A model generated the notes under the pieces. It ran no database searches, was not told the origin of the DNA, and saw only the letters and a program-made list of their open reading frames with translations. Shown here piece by piece: positions 1-12,260 of a DNA stretch of 64,000 nucleotides. Positions within the stretch are counted from its first letter, which is position 1. Each line of letters opens with the position of its first letter. This DNA is from Lycorma delicatula (lineage: Eukaryota; Arthropoda; Insecta; Hemiptera; Fulgoridae). The stretch spans positions 154,672,575 through 154,736,574 of the forward strand of contig NC_134455.1 of the NCBI RefSeq assembly GCF_047948215.1, in the 5' to 3' direction. Position numbers and translations under genes: made by a program.

Positions 1-1050
1 AAATAACTTTTATGAAATCAATCAAGAAGTATAAAATTATTAAAAAAACTTTTTTTTCAGCTTTAAAATTTAGATGAAATACTATAATGAGCTACAACAT
101 TTTCAGGCAAGGCTTCTTCGTTGAACCTAATTCACCATACTGAGAGATTAGGTGAATATAAATCTGCATGTTTTTTTTTTTAATTATTTACTTTTTAGTA
201 ATCACAGATATGTAGATTTAAATTATGGGAGCACCAATCGTTGTAAATAAACTATTGAGGAAGAAACAAGTCCCAGCTGCTCTATATTTCTGGAAGTCTG
301 ACATAGCTTTGTATGTCAGGAAATGACAATATTGAAAACAGTGGAAACGTAAAACAGATGCAAAAGTGTTTTATTCTTTTTGGTTTAAGAAATCCACCCG
401 ACAAATATAAAAAATTATTAAAATAGTTTGTAGAGTTTTGTAGGCTTTATACAGCAATCTGATGGGCCAATAATCAATATATATGGGAGGAAGGGAAGAA
501 CTGGGCATCTGATAACGTAAGGTCAAGAACAGCTCTCTGCTCCTTTTTTGCAGCTGATGGTATTATAGAAAAACAGCGCAGGTTCGTGTAAAAACGAATG
601 AACTAACAGATAATTTATATTTCTGAGCTGGAATGAAAACGACGGCCCCAAAAACCTCATTCATCTGAGCCCAAAAAGTTTTACATTTATCAACATTGTT
701 CCAGTCACTAATCGTAGCTCGGATGGACTTAAGGATAGATATGCAAAAAGGGAACGTAAGTTTTTAAAGGAAAGAACTGGACGTTAACAGCGTAACTAAT
801 GGTGGGGGATAATTCTAGAACCATTAAACTTTTTGCAGCAGTTGATGTTAATACTGCAAAGCAGCTTAGATGAATAAAAGAACGTACGGATTTAAGGATG
901 GATAAGAATAATTTAAAGTAGTCGTATACCCATGTCCCCGAGGGGAACAGAAAAATTTACGGGAGCTCTCACTCCAAGTAAACTTAGAGAAATCCCCTTT
1001 TCCTGTAGCTACAAAAAGGTAATACACTCTAAAGTTTATTTGGTTGCGTC
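1..1050. other. Unassigned AT-rich sequence
   Basis: I see no open reading frame of note, RNA gene or element end here. The stretch runs up to the left end of a family A repeat. Confidence 0.5.
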
Positions 1051-3490
1051 TTTTTTTATTTCCTTGTACGAATTAAAGGAAGTATTGAGATCGTGAAAAA
1101 TTACGGTTTTCAGATTTCTACGGAAATATCCATTTTGACTATCCCTGAACCCATTTTGACTAGTTTCAGCGTGACGTCTGTACGTACGTATCTCGCATAA
1201 CTCAAAAACGATTAGCCGTAGGTTAGGTTTGATCGGGGCAACTGCAGAGGAGGCTACTTACAGAAGTTGCATATAGCTGCCTGATAAATCATACCGACAA
1301 ATTTTCCCCCATCCTGATCACTTTCCCCAGACAAAGTCGCATCCTGTATTAAACTTTTCAATGCATGCTTGTACCTTTCTGTTTCCGCCGCAGACCACCT
1401 CAGCTTCGGAATTAGAGACAATAAACAATTATCATTTTTAAATGATCGCTGCCATTGTACTCTCAACTCAACGGGTATGTAATCCGAGAAATCAGCGGAA
1501 ATAACTTGAAAATCGTTAACTGTACTTATCTTTGTTGATATGCAACATAAATCTACAACCGAACTTCCCATCCCCCCAATAAACGTCCATTCACCCTTCC
1601 CATCACTCCCTGTTCTCCCAATCATTAAACACAGATCAAACCTCTCACACAATTCAATCACTTTCCGCCCCCTAGTATTAACCACCTCATTCTTAGAACA
1701 CCCTAACTGCATTTACATTCCATTCACTCTCCATTAATTCACCTAGCAATTTCCTATTCTACTATTAAACTCTCCTAACAGTACAAAGTAACAATTTTCG
1801 CTAATGTTTTCCATAAAGCTCCATAGTCTTCTAAAATCATTCTCCCACGACTTACTATTGTTAAACTAAACTAAAATTACGTACACGTAGCAATCATCCC
1901 ATTTTACTGTCATCGCTGTCCCCACCCTCCCACCACCAGTTGGAAAAAACTACAATTTAATTCCCGCAAATTATATTTATAGGCTAGCATAATTCCACCT
2001 TTAGACCTTCCATAATCCGAACTTCTAACTGCTGGAACCCATACAACTTTTTAATCCTGAAACAAATTTTTAAATCGTTCAGCTTTCTCATCATTCACCT
2101 AAGTCTCACTTAAAGAAATATCATACGTCAACGAAAAAAAATCACGTAACCGTAACTTACCGCTGAGTCCCGCTCATAATATCCTAGAATCTTAAGTATT
2201 TTATTTCTCTCCCCTTCCTACAGACATCGTCACACTATTGAACCTCCCCGGTTTGTCCAGTGATTTTTTTAACAATTTCCCCTAAGTCATAATTGAACAT
2301 CTTTAATTTTGCCACGCCTTCTTGCAATCCGCACATCAACTGTCCCGTCGCCGTAAATTTTTGACCCTCCACAATCAACTGGTCGACATTAATAATCATG
2401 TTCTTATTGCCCATCGCTTTAATAATTTTTCTTCGAATCGCCACACAAGCTTTCCCCTTTTTATCCTAGTTTCCCAACATAAGTCCTTGTGTGCTATCAT
2501 GCTAGTTTCTTTAACCTCTTTGTGTTTTTTAATATACATTCAATATCGCTATCAAATGACAAATGCACAGTAATGGGAGCATTATCCTTTTTTTACCAAG
2601 TGTATGGGCTCGATTAATCACTACTTACCGATCTATTTGTGACACATCCCCACAAAGTCTCTCACAATCACACGGCAATCCGCATAGGAATTAAATCTCA
2701 GTTCTTTGAATATTACATTATTACGGCGTTCCCGGTCTTCGTAATTATCAAGTCGGCTAAAACGTTTGGCGTTTTCTTCCTTCAAAATCCGCACTTCTTT
2801 CAACGAATTATTTTCCTCCGCGAGATCTCGAATCGTAGCCGATATGCCCAAAATATCTTCTTTTGTTGCCAGCTTGGTCAAGTTTTCATCGAAGAATTTC
2901 TTCATCATTGCTTCCATGCCTTGAAGCTCATCTACATTTTCAAATCCAGGGATTCGTTTTGCCGCTTGGTCCTCCTCCTCAGGCAAATAAACTGGACGAT
3001 CTCGTTTTCCTTTTTGAGACTGCGGCGTTACAAATTTATCCATAATTTAAACAAAAGTTGCAAAGAAACACTGACCATTAGGAAACAATTAAAAATATTA
3101 TAAATTATATTTTATTTAATGATTTAATGTTTTATAAAATAAAACTGATTTTACAGAGAGATTGTATATCAGATTTAATAAAATACGCAGAGGATATTAT
3201 TAACCATAAACATAACACAGTTAGTCATAACTACACGTGTATCAACTATCAACAAGCAACGCTGATAAACGGCGCACAGCAGCAGGTTCTTACACCACCA
3301 AGGCTAGAACTCAACTCTACAATAAATAATAATTCAATAATAGTAATAAAAAAAAAATATGAAAAAATATCAGAAGTTATTAATGAAATAAAATTTTATG
3401 TACTTTTTCATTTCAAAAAAAATGTGTATATGTAATTTAATAGGCGTACAGGGAAGTCATGTAGTGTCCACATCAGATTTTTTTTAAACA
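1051..3490. repeat. Family A repeat, copy 1, split by a LINE insertion
   Basis: The left end (about 1056-1230) and right end (about 3300-3490) match the two ends of a second copy at 33133-33665. The left end begins with TTCCTTGTAC followed by a short hairpin (TTCCTTGTAC...AAAGGAAGTATTG) and the phrase GATCGTGAAAAATT. The right end carries GTACAGGGAAGTCAT, close to the reverse complement of the left tip, so the family has short inverted ends. The 1100-1225 part contains a GC-richer block (CGTGACGTCTGTACGTACG) absent from the second copy. The sequence between the ends here is a non-LTR retrotransposon in minus orientation, so this copy is a host for a nested insertion. Transposition mechanism and class are unknown to me. 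Confidence 0.6.
1254..3043 (-). pseudogene. Non-LTR retrotransposon: ORF1 plus endonuclease, truncated before the RT
   Basis: On the minus strand ORF1 starts at 3043 (MDKFVTPQSQKGKRDRP) and runs about 136 codons, with a charged helical segment and the phrase RLDNYEDRERRNNVIF, typical of coiled-coil ORF1 proteins of LINEs. A second block, 2444-2235, continues ORF1 (AIRRKIIKAMGNKN...LIVEGQKF). Next comes an AP-type endonuclease in pieces. Near 2090-2135 is LSET followed by a stop where Trp is usual. Near 1985-2040 is VRSSDYGRSKGGIMLA, and near 1752-1785 LLGEFNSRIG (the usual GDFN site with Glu for Asp). The open block 1712-1254 has NTRGRKVIELCERFDLCLMI and SSVVDLCCIS. No reverse transcriptase follows: the sequence joins family A DNA near 1230. 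Several stops and frameshifts make it non-functional. The clade is uncertain; it looks like the Jockey/CR1 group or an L1-like arthropod LINE. Confidence 0.82.
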
Positions 3491-4660
3491 GCTCGAATGC
3501 TCGAATAGAAAAAGTAATTTAATAGAATGTTATACGAATAATGTTCTTAATTACGTTAAAGAAAAACAATATATTTAATCATAAATCCTTATTATACGGC
3601 TTTACTTATTCGTTATCCGTATTGATCTAGTCCCTAATAAAAGAGAACAAATGCAGACATCTTTTTTTTGTTCCAATAATAATAATAATAACATTTATTG
3701 TTACAATTATTGATAGAACTCGAAAAATGTTAATTATCTTTTATTAGTTATGCAGATATTTTTAACCGTACTTCAGTTTTAATAAATAGTTTAAATTTAT
3801 AAATCGAAAACAAAAGCGCAAAAGTTGAATATAGATTATTATTAAGAGTGCTATAATTAAAAATTATAAAAACAGATAAAATATGCAAACTTGTAATACA
3901 AAAACAATAAAAACTAAACTGGTCTGCCGTTAAAGGTTGATATAAGTTCGAAACTGAATTAACGGGCGGTAATTTACGTAGTAACAGCAAACTGAAGGGA
4001 AGGAATGACGTATACAAGAGGCAATATGAATTAAATAGCCTGCCTTGGGCCCTTCCAATGGCACTGAGAAATGTTGTCTAGACACGATACAAACCTCAGT
4101 TAATTACAGTAAAACATAAAGTAGGAAAAAGCGCTATTAATACGACTGAGTAAGAACGTCACACGATAGACAACTTCCTGAGGCATGGTTTGATTAAAAA
4201 AAAGAAAGGAGAAAAACAAACTAAAAACAATAAAGTGTTTAAAAATATTTTTAATACTAATTAATCAGCTGTAATATTTATATATACTGCAACATAAAAG
4301 TATTTTCTTTTATTCATTGAAACATTTAAAATTAAACCTTCTATAAAACTACTGATTTAGAAAAAAGAATTGTGTTATCCGAACCAATCAATTGTGGATG
4401 AGTATGTGCATGAATGAGTGCACGCAACCATAAAACAGAATTTTTTATGTTTCATTAATGGATTGTGTTGTATTAAATAAACATTGCATCAACGTGTACA
4501 GTCTCCAACCAATATTTCTAAAACTGTGGCCAATAATCTGAACCGCGAAAAAGCACAACTAAAAAAGTTTCTTTTAATATTTTTGTGAAAACGGTTAAAG
4601 ATGCCAAAGTAGCTATTACAAAATTTACACAAAATCTATTATATCTACCTTTTTTTTTAA
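3491..4660. other. Unassigned AT-rich sequence with a short (AAT)n run
   Basis: There is an (AAT)n run near 3676-3692. An 89-codon minus-strand frame (4017-3748) is low in complexity and rich in Leu and Phe, and I do not recognise it. Nothing else can be supported. Confidence 0.5.
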
Positions 4661-4666
4661 TACTAA

Positions 4667-5400
4667 CTAGTGATTGCAATACCGGACCAAAAATACATTA
4701 CCGGTATTCGGTATTTTTTTAAACGTTGTATCGGAATACAGGTGTTAATACTGATATTAGGAATTTTTCAAAGAAGGTACAAAAACGCAGTCGTTTCTTT
4801 GCCATACTTATTAGTTTTATACAAAAAATGCATAACTATAAAATATAAACAATTTTGTTATGTACAAATATAAAATAAAGGAAAAAATGTTATAATCAAA
4901 TATTATTAATAAGAGCAGTAAAAGAATAATTTATAACATTAGAAACAAAAAATATAATATAAAAAATAAACCATTACAGTATTACAATAAAATAAAGGAA
5001 CAAATCATACAGTAATATTATTATTATTATTATTAAGAAGAGTAAATATCAGATAAAAATTATATAATATATATTAATAGAAAAATCAACTAATTTGATA
5101 ACTACATATTTTTGAAATATGATCTTAAAAAACATAATGCATCTATTGAACTGTCATTAAGCCTGGAACGTATTTTTGTGCACAAATTTCTCGCAGTTGA
5201 AGATGCTCTTTCTGCACCCAAGCTGGTTAGTGGGACTGTTAATAATGAGCACTTCCTCTAAATATCTGCCTCGAAGTCATTCATCTTCTAACAACTCGGT
5301 CTTTCGTCTGATGGTTTTGGATAAATTTATTTTTTGTATTAGTTCTGTATTATACTTAAGAGGCAATTCTATTGTTTATAGCTAATTGTAATTTCTTCTC
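4667..5400 (-). pseudogene. hAT transposase C-terminal end with element 3' terminus
   Basis: The minus strand reads LLTVPLTSLGAERASSTARN and continues with LCTKIRSRLNDSSIDALCFL and RSYFKNM, ending at a TAG (5104-5102). This is the hAT dimerisation domain, whose hallmarks are T(S)xxAER.FS...N..(T)..R..L....I..L.FL. Upstream, near 5245-5300, the phrase RGRYLEEV fits the same family. About 430 bp beyond the stop, the sequence TAGTGATTGCAATACCGG (about 4668-4685), followed by repeated ACCGGTATTCGGTATT motifs, looks like the 3' terminal region of a hAT element. Most of the transposase is missing or unreadable further upstream, and a SINE lies at 5569. The element is dead. The family call is strong; the exact end at 4667 is an estimate, because I did not identify the opposite end. 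Confidence 0.75.
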
Positions 5401-5568
5401 GAGAGACAATTCTTTACAGATATTATAACATCATCATCAACGAATTCCTCTGGATAGGTTTGTGTTTGCTTTTCATAAATGTTTTTGTGGAAATTTTCGA
5501 CGAACTTAATTAAATTTGACCTTGTTAGCCTCTTTTCTTCCTTTTCGTTTTCTTTTTTCGACTTCGCA

Positions 5569-5819
5569 CATCAGCTGATTTCGAAGTCAAGAGTTCCAAC
5601 GTTCAAATCCTAGTAAAGGCAGTTATACGGATTTGAATACTAGATCACGGATACCGGTGTTCTTTGGTGGTTGGGTTTCAATTAACCACACATCTCAGAA
5701 ATGGTCGACCTGAGACTGTACAAGACTACACTTCACTTATACTCATACATATCATCCTCATTCATCCTCTGAAGTATTATGTGAACGGTAATTACCGGAA
5801 GCTAAACGGGAAAAAAAGA
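5569..5819 (+). repeat. tRNA-derived SINE, copy 1 (5' truncated)
   Basis: This is colinear with copies at 25735-26031 (+) and 20629-20835 (-). It starts inside the tRNA-like head at ATCAGCTGATTT and keeps the B-box GTTCAAATCC (5601-5610) but lacks the A-box region. The body holds the shared phrases CGGATTTGAATACTAGATC, TTTCAATTAACCACACATCT and GAACGGTAATTACCGG, and it ends in an A-rich tail. Copies differ by scattered substitutions, so the insertions are old. It lies between a hAT fragment and a DDE_3-type transposase relic. Confidence 0.8.
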
Positions 5820-6246
5820 GACGGATATATCGCATAAACACACGCAGACGATAGAGCGCTGTGAAACAATAGGCCTAAAAAATATTACATTCCATACATA
5901 GGCCAAAATATTACTACATTCCAATTTTTTGTAATTACAAAATTTTATACTCACTTCACATTTAATTTAATTTATTTATTTAATTATAATTATATATTTA
6001 TTAATTTATATTTACTTTGTACTTAATTTTATACTAAGCTTTTATCAGTTTGATACCTCACAAAATGTTTAATATAATAAAACCAACGAAAACAATAATA
6101 TCCCAAACAATAACTAGCATTATTAAAAACATAAATTATTGCTTACTTATTATTAAAAATAATTTAATAGATAAAATATATAACTTGAACAAAACCTTAC
6201 CGTTTCGAAACGTTAAGAAAATAGTTTACCTTATTCTCTGTCTCTG
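5820..6246. other. Unassigned AT-rich spacer
   Basis: This stretch lies between the SINE and the stop codon of the minus-strand transposase relic. It may include the 3' untranslated region and end of that element, but I could not identify a terminal inverted repeat. Confidence 0.4.
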
Positions 6247-7040
6247 TCAGTGTCCGACAAACACTGGATTCCCTTCCATTATATCCGATTCTTCATCGCT
6301 ACCAGAAGTTGGCGTTGGCGTCGAATCATCTCTTACATTAATTATTAGTTCATCAACCACAACATCGAAAAAATTATCTAAGTCCCACATTTTCTTTTCT
6401 TCTTCTGTAACATGCCTCACACACTGTTTCCACTTATCAGTTGATACGAGTTCACGCCTTTTTCAAGCAAAATTTTAACTTCTTTCATTTTGCAAGTATT
6501 ATTATTTCGGGTAACATAGTCATTTACTTGACTCCACACTAACTCAATCGAAATAAGGTTACAGTGAGAAGGGGGAAGCCTTAACACCGTATGACCTTTG
6601 GTTTCAGCCAAGTCATCAATTAAAAACTTACTAAATTTGTCACGATTGTGTTTTACATGTTCAAAGAGTTCTGCTTTTAAACTGTTTTCTTCAAAGTGGA
6701 TTTTTTTTATTGTAGCCATAAAGCAATTTCTTGTTCCCTCCACGACCTGTTTGGTGTAGTTTCCAGTGTCATACTATGATACGGACCATTGTTCATTACA
6801 ACAATACTATTCTCGGGTTAACGACAATACCTTTTCAAATCAATTACTAGAAATATCTCTGTTCATGTCATCTTGGTAGTCTCCAGATTTCTTGTATTCA
6901 AAATATTCAAAAACAAGTAATCCCCCCTCTAAAAATCAATTTTCATTGCCAATATGTACCTCAACTAATCGCTTCCCTTTATTTACACCACTATAACCAT
7001 TTGGTTCACTACACCAATATAAAATCGCTTTAAGATTGAC
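6247..7040 (-). pseudogene. DDE_3-type (IS630/Tc1/mariner superfamily) transposase, C-terminal half
   Basis: Read on the minus strand the blocks are colinear with a transposase common in arthropod genomes. GKRLVEVHIGNEN and GGLLVFEYFEYKKSGDYQDD lie near 6990-6860. IVVMNNGPYHSMTLET (about 6805-6760) is the second catalytic site; the expected Asp codon is AAC (Asn) at 6793-6791. An open block (6743-6417) includes LRLPPSHCNLISIELVWSQV, with the final catalytic Glu present. After a frameshift near 6420 come WKQCVRHVTEEEKKMWDLDN and an acidic tail (DDSTPTPTSGSDEESD) ending at TGA (6249-6247). At least three stops or frameshifts and the D-to-N change show the gene is dead. The missing N-terminal half of the same family lies at 35718-36160, as a separate insertion. 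Confidence 0.78.
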
Positions 7041-9720
7041 TGACTGCCTGGCCGAGAAGTGACTCAAAAGTAAAATCGTATGCTTTTTTCACTACCTTTC
7101 CTAACCAAACTGCTCGTATGCAAAGATTCAGAATAAATTATACTCTTTATTATAATATTTAATATTCTAATAATTATAATATTCTTTATTATTATTAGTT
7201 CGTTTTATCATGATGGCGAGTCGTTCGTAATGTTATAACAGGACATTTATGATCATTCTAAAGATCTTTGATTAGGACCGCAACATGATTTCAAATTTGA
7301 GTTACTCATCGATCCACAAATTTATATCCATAGGCTCGTACAAATCTTCATTTGGCTTAGTATAATAGTAATTCGTTCTCTAATGATAAATGTTTTCTTT
7401 TTTCCATAATCCTACTACACAGAACAGACATTCAATTTCAGACCAATTCGTAGATTCTAAATATGTTTAACCAGGTCGGCCGTTTTAACGGGTTTCCTTA
7501 TGGTACTTAATATGAAAAAATTCTTTGAACGTCAACGACAAAATGTAGAAACAAAACTATGTACATGAAAATTATTATTCTAAACTGATACTTTTAAACT
7601 GTTTCAGACGTTTCAATTTTTAAATTTATCCACGAAACCATTAAATAAAAAATCTATGTATATCCATTTTATATAAATTTACGTAGATATACGATAACAC
7701 CTTTTATAGTTTTATTTTACAAGTGACTTTAAAAATATAGTTATTTAAAAATTATAAGAAAATTTGGAGACGGAGAAACAAACAATCTAAAGACTTTATA
7801 AGAGAAATAAAGAGTTTAGGATTTGCTATTCACAGAATTTTTTTAAGAGAAAATAAAAATAATAACAAGAGATAATGAATGAACGGCAAGGACTCAAAGT
7901 TAGTAAAAAATTAATAATTATAAAATATACGTTTAAAAACACTTCAAAGAAAAATGTGTTAGTTCTGAAAATGTACAATAACAGAAACAGAAAGTTATAA
8001 AGGATATATAAAGTAAAGAAGCTATCAAAAGCAGATTCACAGGACTTCTTTTTATTGTGAAAAAAATTTCTCGTTATCAAAGGTAATAGTAATATATCTG
8101 TGATTTAATGATTTGTGTCAACAAATCCGGAACAGGCTGCGAGAGGAAAGAATAGAAACTTTTGAAATGTGCTGCAGCATAACAGAATTTCATTTTTTAA
8201 GAAAAATTGAAGAACGACGTCAAGGAAATAATCTACTAAGAAGCTCTAGACTGGTGGTCATATAATACATGACATTCAAGGTAACCTTTTCGTATTAAAA
8301 TTAAGTATAATATAGGGGTAAACACTTTTTTTGTGTTTACAAAAACCAGACCACTAATAAAACTAAATCCATCAAGGTGTAATCATTACATAGGAGTTCA
8401 ACAATTGATTGCGAAAGAATATTGTTCAATTTTAATAAATATTATGTACATAATATAAACAAAAACTGAATTAATATTACATATTAATATTTTTAATATT
8501 AAAAATTACGATAATTGAAAAAATATGTTACAAAGAACAAATTACAACACTAATATTTTAATGATTATAATTCAACTCAAAAGAAGTCTGTCTATTTGTC
8601 ATTAGTTAATATTTTAAAAACGATAAAAATAACCACACTTAAATACTTTATTCTTAAATATGAATAACCTCGTCAAAAAATAAAATCAATGATAACAAAA
8701 AAAAGAGCAGTCAACTATATTAGCCACTTTTATATTCTGTATATTTGTTTAGATAAAACCTATATTGAACGTTGTTTTGATAGATATTAGCAGTTTATCC
8801 AGTTAAACAAATATTCAACGTTTTATAACATCACTGTATAACACATTTGGAAAACCTGATTTATTGGCAAACAAGTTTTAAATTAGACGTAGTGTACTAA
8901 ACCAAGAAATATTTTATGTATTACAATTAATTTCAAGATTATGCTTTAAATAAAATCTGTTTTCGTAAATTTTAACATTAAAATGTATTGTTTAAAACCG
9001 TTTAAAAAATTATTTAAAAATCAGAAAATTATCAAAAGTTTCCAACCTGCATTTCAATGTACCGGGTTTTTCCTCGAAATCGTAATATGTCCTACGATTA
9101 ATAAACAAATCATAACTATGATGAGGAAATTTATGGTCAATCAGTTACTAAACTTTAATTGAAACGACCCGAATATCGCTCCATCTTCGAGAAAAAACAC
9201 AATTCAAAGCTGTTAAATCAGATGTATCATCTCTTTGGTATGCCTCCAAGATATCCTTCCATAATCCACATTTCTCAGTATACTGCACGACAAGCTTGTG
9301 ATATATTACCAATCTGATTTCCAATGTATCACCTCAAGGTACGCGTGAACTAATCACTCCCGCATTTGCCCGTAATGCCACACCTAGATCAATGCAGTAA
9401 ATAAGATTTGTGTATAAATTCCATAGTTATAGTGTCGTAAAATTTGTATTACATACCTACTTTCGTAAATATTTAGATGAAAATTACTGTGATTAAAAGA
9501 AATACAGCTTAGAATTTTTCAAGGTACATAATAGGTTGCTATCATAAAACGACCAATAAGACAATTAGATAGGAAGTTATTACTAAAGAGAGATTCAAAA
9601 GTCACGTACATCAAAGTAATAAAAAAAAGACATTAAGTAATAATATTTAAAGACTTATTCATTTTCACAATATATCCTCAAAATGGCTGTCCTTTTCAGT
9701 AATGTATGTATGAACTTTTT
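7041..9720. other. Unassigned AT-rich sequence
   Basis: No feature can be supported. The minus-strand frame 8080-7826 is hydrophobic and low in complexity (Phe, Leu, Tyr), as expected by chance in AT-rich DNA. The 9050-9420 portion is slightly GC-richer, but I do not recognise it. Confidence 0.5.
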
Positions 9721-10131
9721 TTACCATGTCTTTTTCTTTACGTGCTTTTCTTTATTCGGCTCCTTCAATTCCTGAACACTGCGAATATCATACGCAAGAA
9801 AGTATAACCGCTTCATCGCTCTCTGAGCACTAGCATATGAAATCTGACACTGCGCTGATAGTCTCCTCAAGCTTTTTGAAGACGAACCCTGCATCACATT
9901 CTTAACCTCAGCCAGTTCAGCATCGGTCAGAACGGCCGGTCTCCCAGTTCTCCTCTTGTCTGTAACTGATCCGCATTCTCTAAAACGGACAATTAATCTC
10001 GTTATGGTTGAATGTTTAGATACTGCTACATCCGGTTATTTCCCACGAAATTCGTCTACAACATGTGCATAACAACGACTGGGAAAATAATGTTCAACAA
10101 TGAAAATTCGTTGCTCTTGGAAAAACGACAT
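9721..10131 (-). pseudogene. IS630/mariner-like transposase N-terminal (HTH) domain
   Basis: From ATG at 10131-10129 the minus strand reads MSFFQEQRIFIVEHYFPSRC, then AHVVDEFRGK, an in-frame TAA (10038-10036), and then VSKHSTITRLIVRFRECGSV, TDKRRTGRPAVLTDAELAEV, LRRLSAQCQISYASAQRAMK and RLYFLAYDIRSVQELKEPNK, ending at TAA (9723-9721). This is the paired helix-turn-helix DNA-binding region of transposases of this superfamily: EQR.FIVE..., then GSVTD..R.GRP..LT, then SLR.LS...ISY.S..R...KL...Y....VQEL. It spans 137 codons in one frame with a single stop. The catalytic DDE/D region that should follow is absent. The gene could be rescued only by reading through the stop, so I treat it as dead. 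Confidence 0.78.
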
Positions 10132-10619
10132 GTTTATCAAGCAATAAACAAAGCACTACTGCAAGCGTCGTGTTAATCACTTCATAATAACGATAAAAAC
10201 ACTGATTGTGGTCTTATTTATCCTTCGGTCTATTTTTTGTCGGTTTATTCTTCGGAATAATTTACCACTACGAACAACGTATTTACCGTACGATAAATAA
10301 AATAAAATGTAACTTTAACCAAATAAATTCTCAATACTGACAACCAAAAGTCTTGTGGGCAGGCGAAATCCGGCTTCTCACTCTTCAGTTACAGTCTTAC
10401 CAATTACAAAACAAACAAGAAAACCATCCTTTAAAACAGAAACTGGGAATCAAGTATATATGCGATGTACTTTTAAGTTGAACATTATATAATCAATTTT
10501 ACGTGTCCTTAAATTGTACTTTTACTTTCGCGGCATCATAGCGCTAGAGCTACTAAGCTGCAAGAAGGAAATTTATGATAATCAGTAAAAAATGGAATAT
10601 GTTTTTTTTTTCATTTTTT
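10132..10619. other. Unassigned sequence
   Basis: This stretch lies upstream of the transposase relic. It may contain the element's 5' untranslated region and end, but I found no inverted partner. Confidence 0.4.
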
Positions 10620-12260
10620 GATATTTCATAACCCAAGAACCCTAAAATCAAAAAGGTGGGGTAATGTTCGTTCGTACGCACGTTATGTACTGTGTTGGCG
10701 TAGTTAAAAGCTTAATAACCTTTGATTGGATAAACCGACTTTAATGAAATTTTGTACATACGCGCGTATACGGGGCAATTTGTCGGTACAATTTTCGGAT
10801 GCCTTTTGCCGGGGTTCTGAAGATGATCTCCGGTAAAGCTCATAATGGCTAGGTAAGGAGGGGGTAGCGTAGCGACCGAAATTACCACATAAAGGGTGTC
10901 TTCCCCTACGGAGTCAGGTACAGTTTTCGGATTGTTGGACGGTGCTTATTAAGTGATATACGAATATGCTAGGTATGACAATGCGCACGGGGACCATTTG
11001 TCGGCTTGATATTATCGGATCGAAACTTGATCTCCCTGTTAATTGGAAAAGTTGGGATGGTTGATCGTAGAAATTTTAATACACATTTGGGGAAAGAAAG
11101 GATGGCTGAAGGGGTGTGATGTTCCGCTAGGACTTTCCTTTATTATGTTTATGTTTGGCTTTATTGTTACTTTGTTTTATGGTTTGTTAAACTGTTGCTG
11201 TTTTTTGTTTCTGTTTGATTATAGATTTGTTTGTTTTTCGTTAGTAATGTTTTATGTTACTGTTATGTTACATTATTTATTTTTATTGTTATGTTTTGTT
11301 TGGAGTTTATATCAGTTAGTAGGACACCGATGGGAATATCGCTTGCGGCATTCGCATCGGTAGCATCCTGGCTGAGGCTTGACTGAAAGATGTCATTGCC
11401 GAAGTACTGAAGATGACCTCCGGTAAAGCCCATAAGAGCTAGGTACAGAGGGGCGGCTAGGGGCGAGGGGGTACCGTCACATTTAGGCTGTCTTTTCCTA
11501 TGGGGTCAGGTACAATTTTAGGGTTAATATCTCCAGTGGTTGCGGGGGGGTTTCAGGGATCAATCTTCTCAAAATTTTTCAAACATAACCCCACTTCATA
11601 TTAAGTTCAGTATATGCGTGCATACTTATCTAACAATCTTTTGTTTTAAATCTGCCCCAAAATTCCTCATTTCCCAAAAATCTAAAAAGCTATAATTTTA
11701 TTTATTACATATTTTTTAACCGATTTTTTTCATGTCTTCCAAGGGCATACTAATAGTGAACGCCACCCAAAAAAAATACTTTGGGGACAATATTGAGATA
11801 TTATATATGTATATATGATATATTGGTATATGTATGACAAATCGGGGAACTAATCAAAGTTTAAAAATATAGATTCATTGAATTTTTCAAAACCTTTTAT
11901 TGGTTTATTTATACACAATAAATAAATGATAATTAACAATAAAATGTCATCATAATTCACACCCCATCCTCAAAAAAGGAATCTTGGGTTAGTTTTTATA
12001 GGTTGTGCATATTTTAGTAAAAGTTTTTTATTTTCTTCCATTTAATATCATAAACGTAGAAAAATCAAAATTTTTTGAAAGTGATTTTGAAGATGGGAGA
12101 GCAGGAAAAAGAAATATCGATTTTATTTTATTTTATAAATCGTTTTTTGGTTTATTTAAACATATAATGATATATTTACAATAAAACTTCAACATAAATG
12201 ATAAAGTTTTCCCTCCAAAAAATAAAAATAAATTTTAACTAATTTTTTTTATGCACGATT
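10620..12260. repeat. Composite repeat with internal duplications
   Basis: The block 10797-10935 recurs at 11395-11527. Shared phrases are TCTGAAGATGA, CTCCGGTAAAGC, CATAA..GCTAGGTA, GGGTGTCTT or GGCTGTCTT, and GGGTCAGGTACA. A third, weaker echo lies at 10940-11030 (GGGGACCATTTGTCGG against GGGGCAATTTGTCGG at 10770). The GC-richer core is followed by an AT-rich part in which 11870-12030 is a diverged partner of 12120-12260. The phrase ATACTTTGGGGACAATATTG and following sequence (11780-11880) resemble the arm of the foldback at 54341. The 106-codon frame 11043-11363 lies in this repeat; it is extremely hydrophobic, T-driven and without a recognisable domain. The class of repeat is unknown. Confidence 0.5.

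Noticed and set aside
2639..3103. 154-codon plus-strand frame
   Set aside because: It is antisense to the LINE ORF1, whose coiled-coil and RLDNYEDRERRNN motif decide the strand.
6050..6478. 142-codon plus-strand protein
   Set aside because: It is antisense to the C-terminal tail of the minus-strand DDE_3-type transposase, which has recognisable motifs there.
11043..11363. 106-codon plus-strand frame, strongly hydrophobic, as a membrane protein
   Set aside because: It lies in a duplicated repeat, its Phe/Leu/Cys content follows from T-rich DNA, and it shows no family signature.
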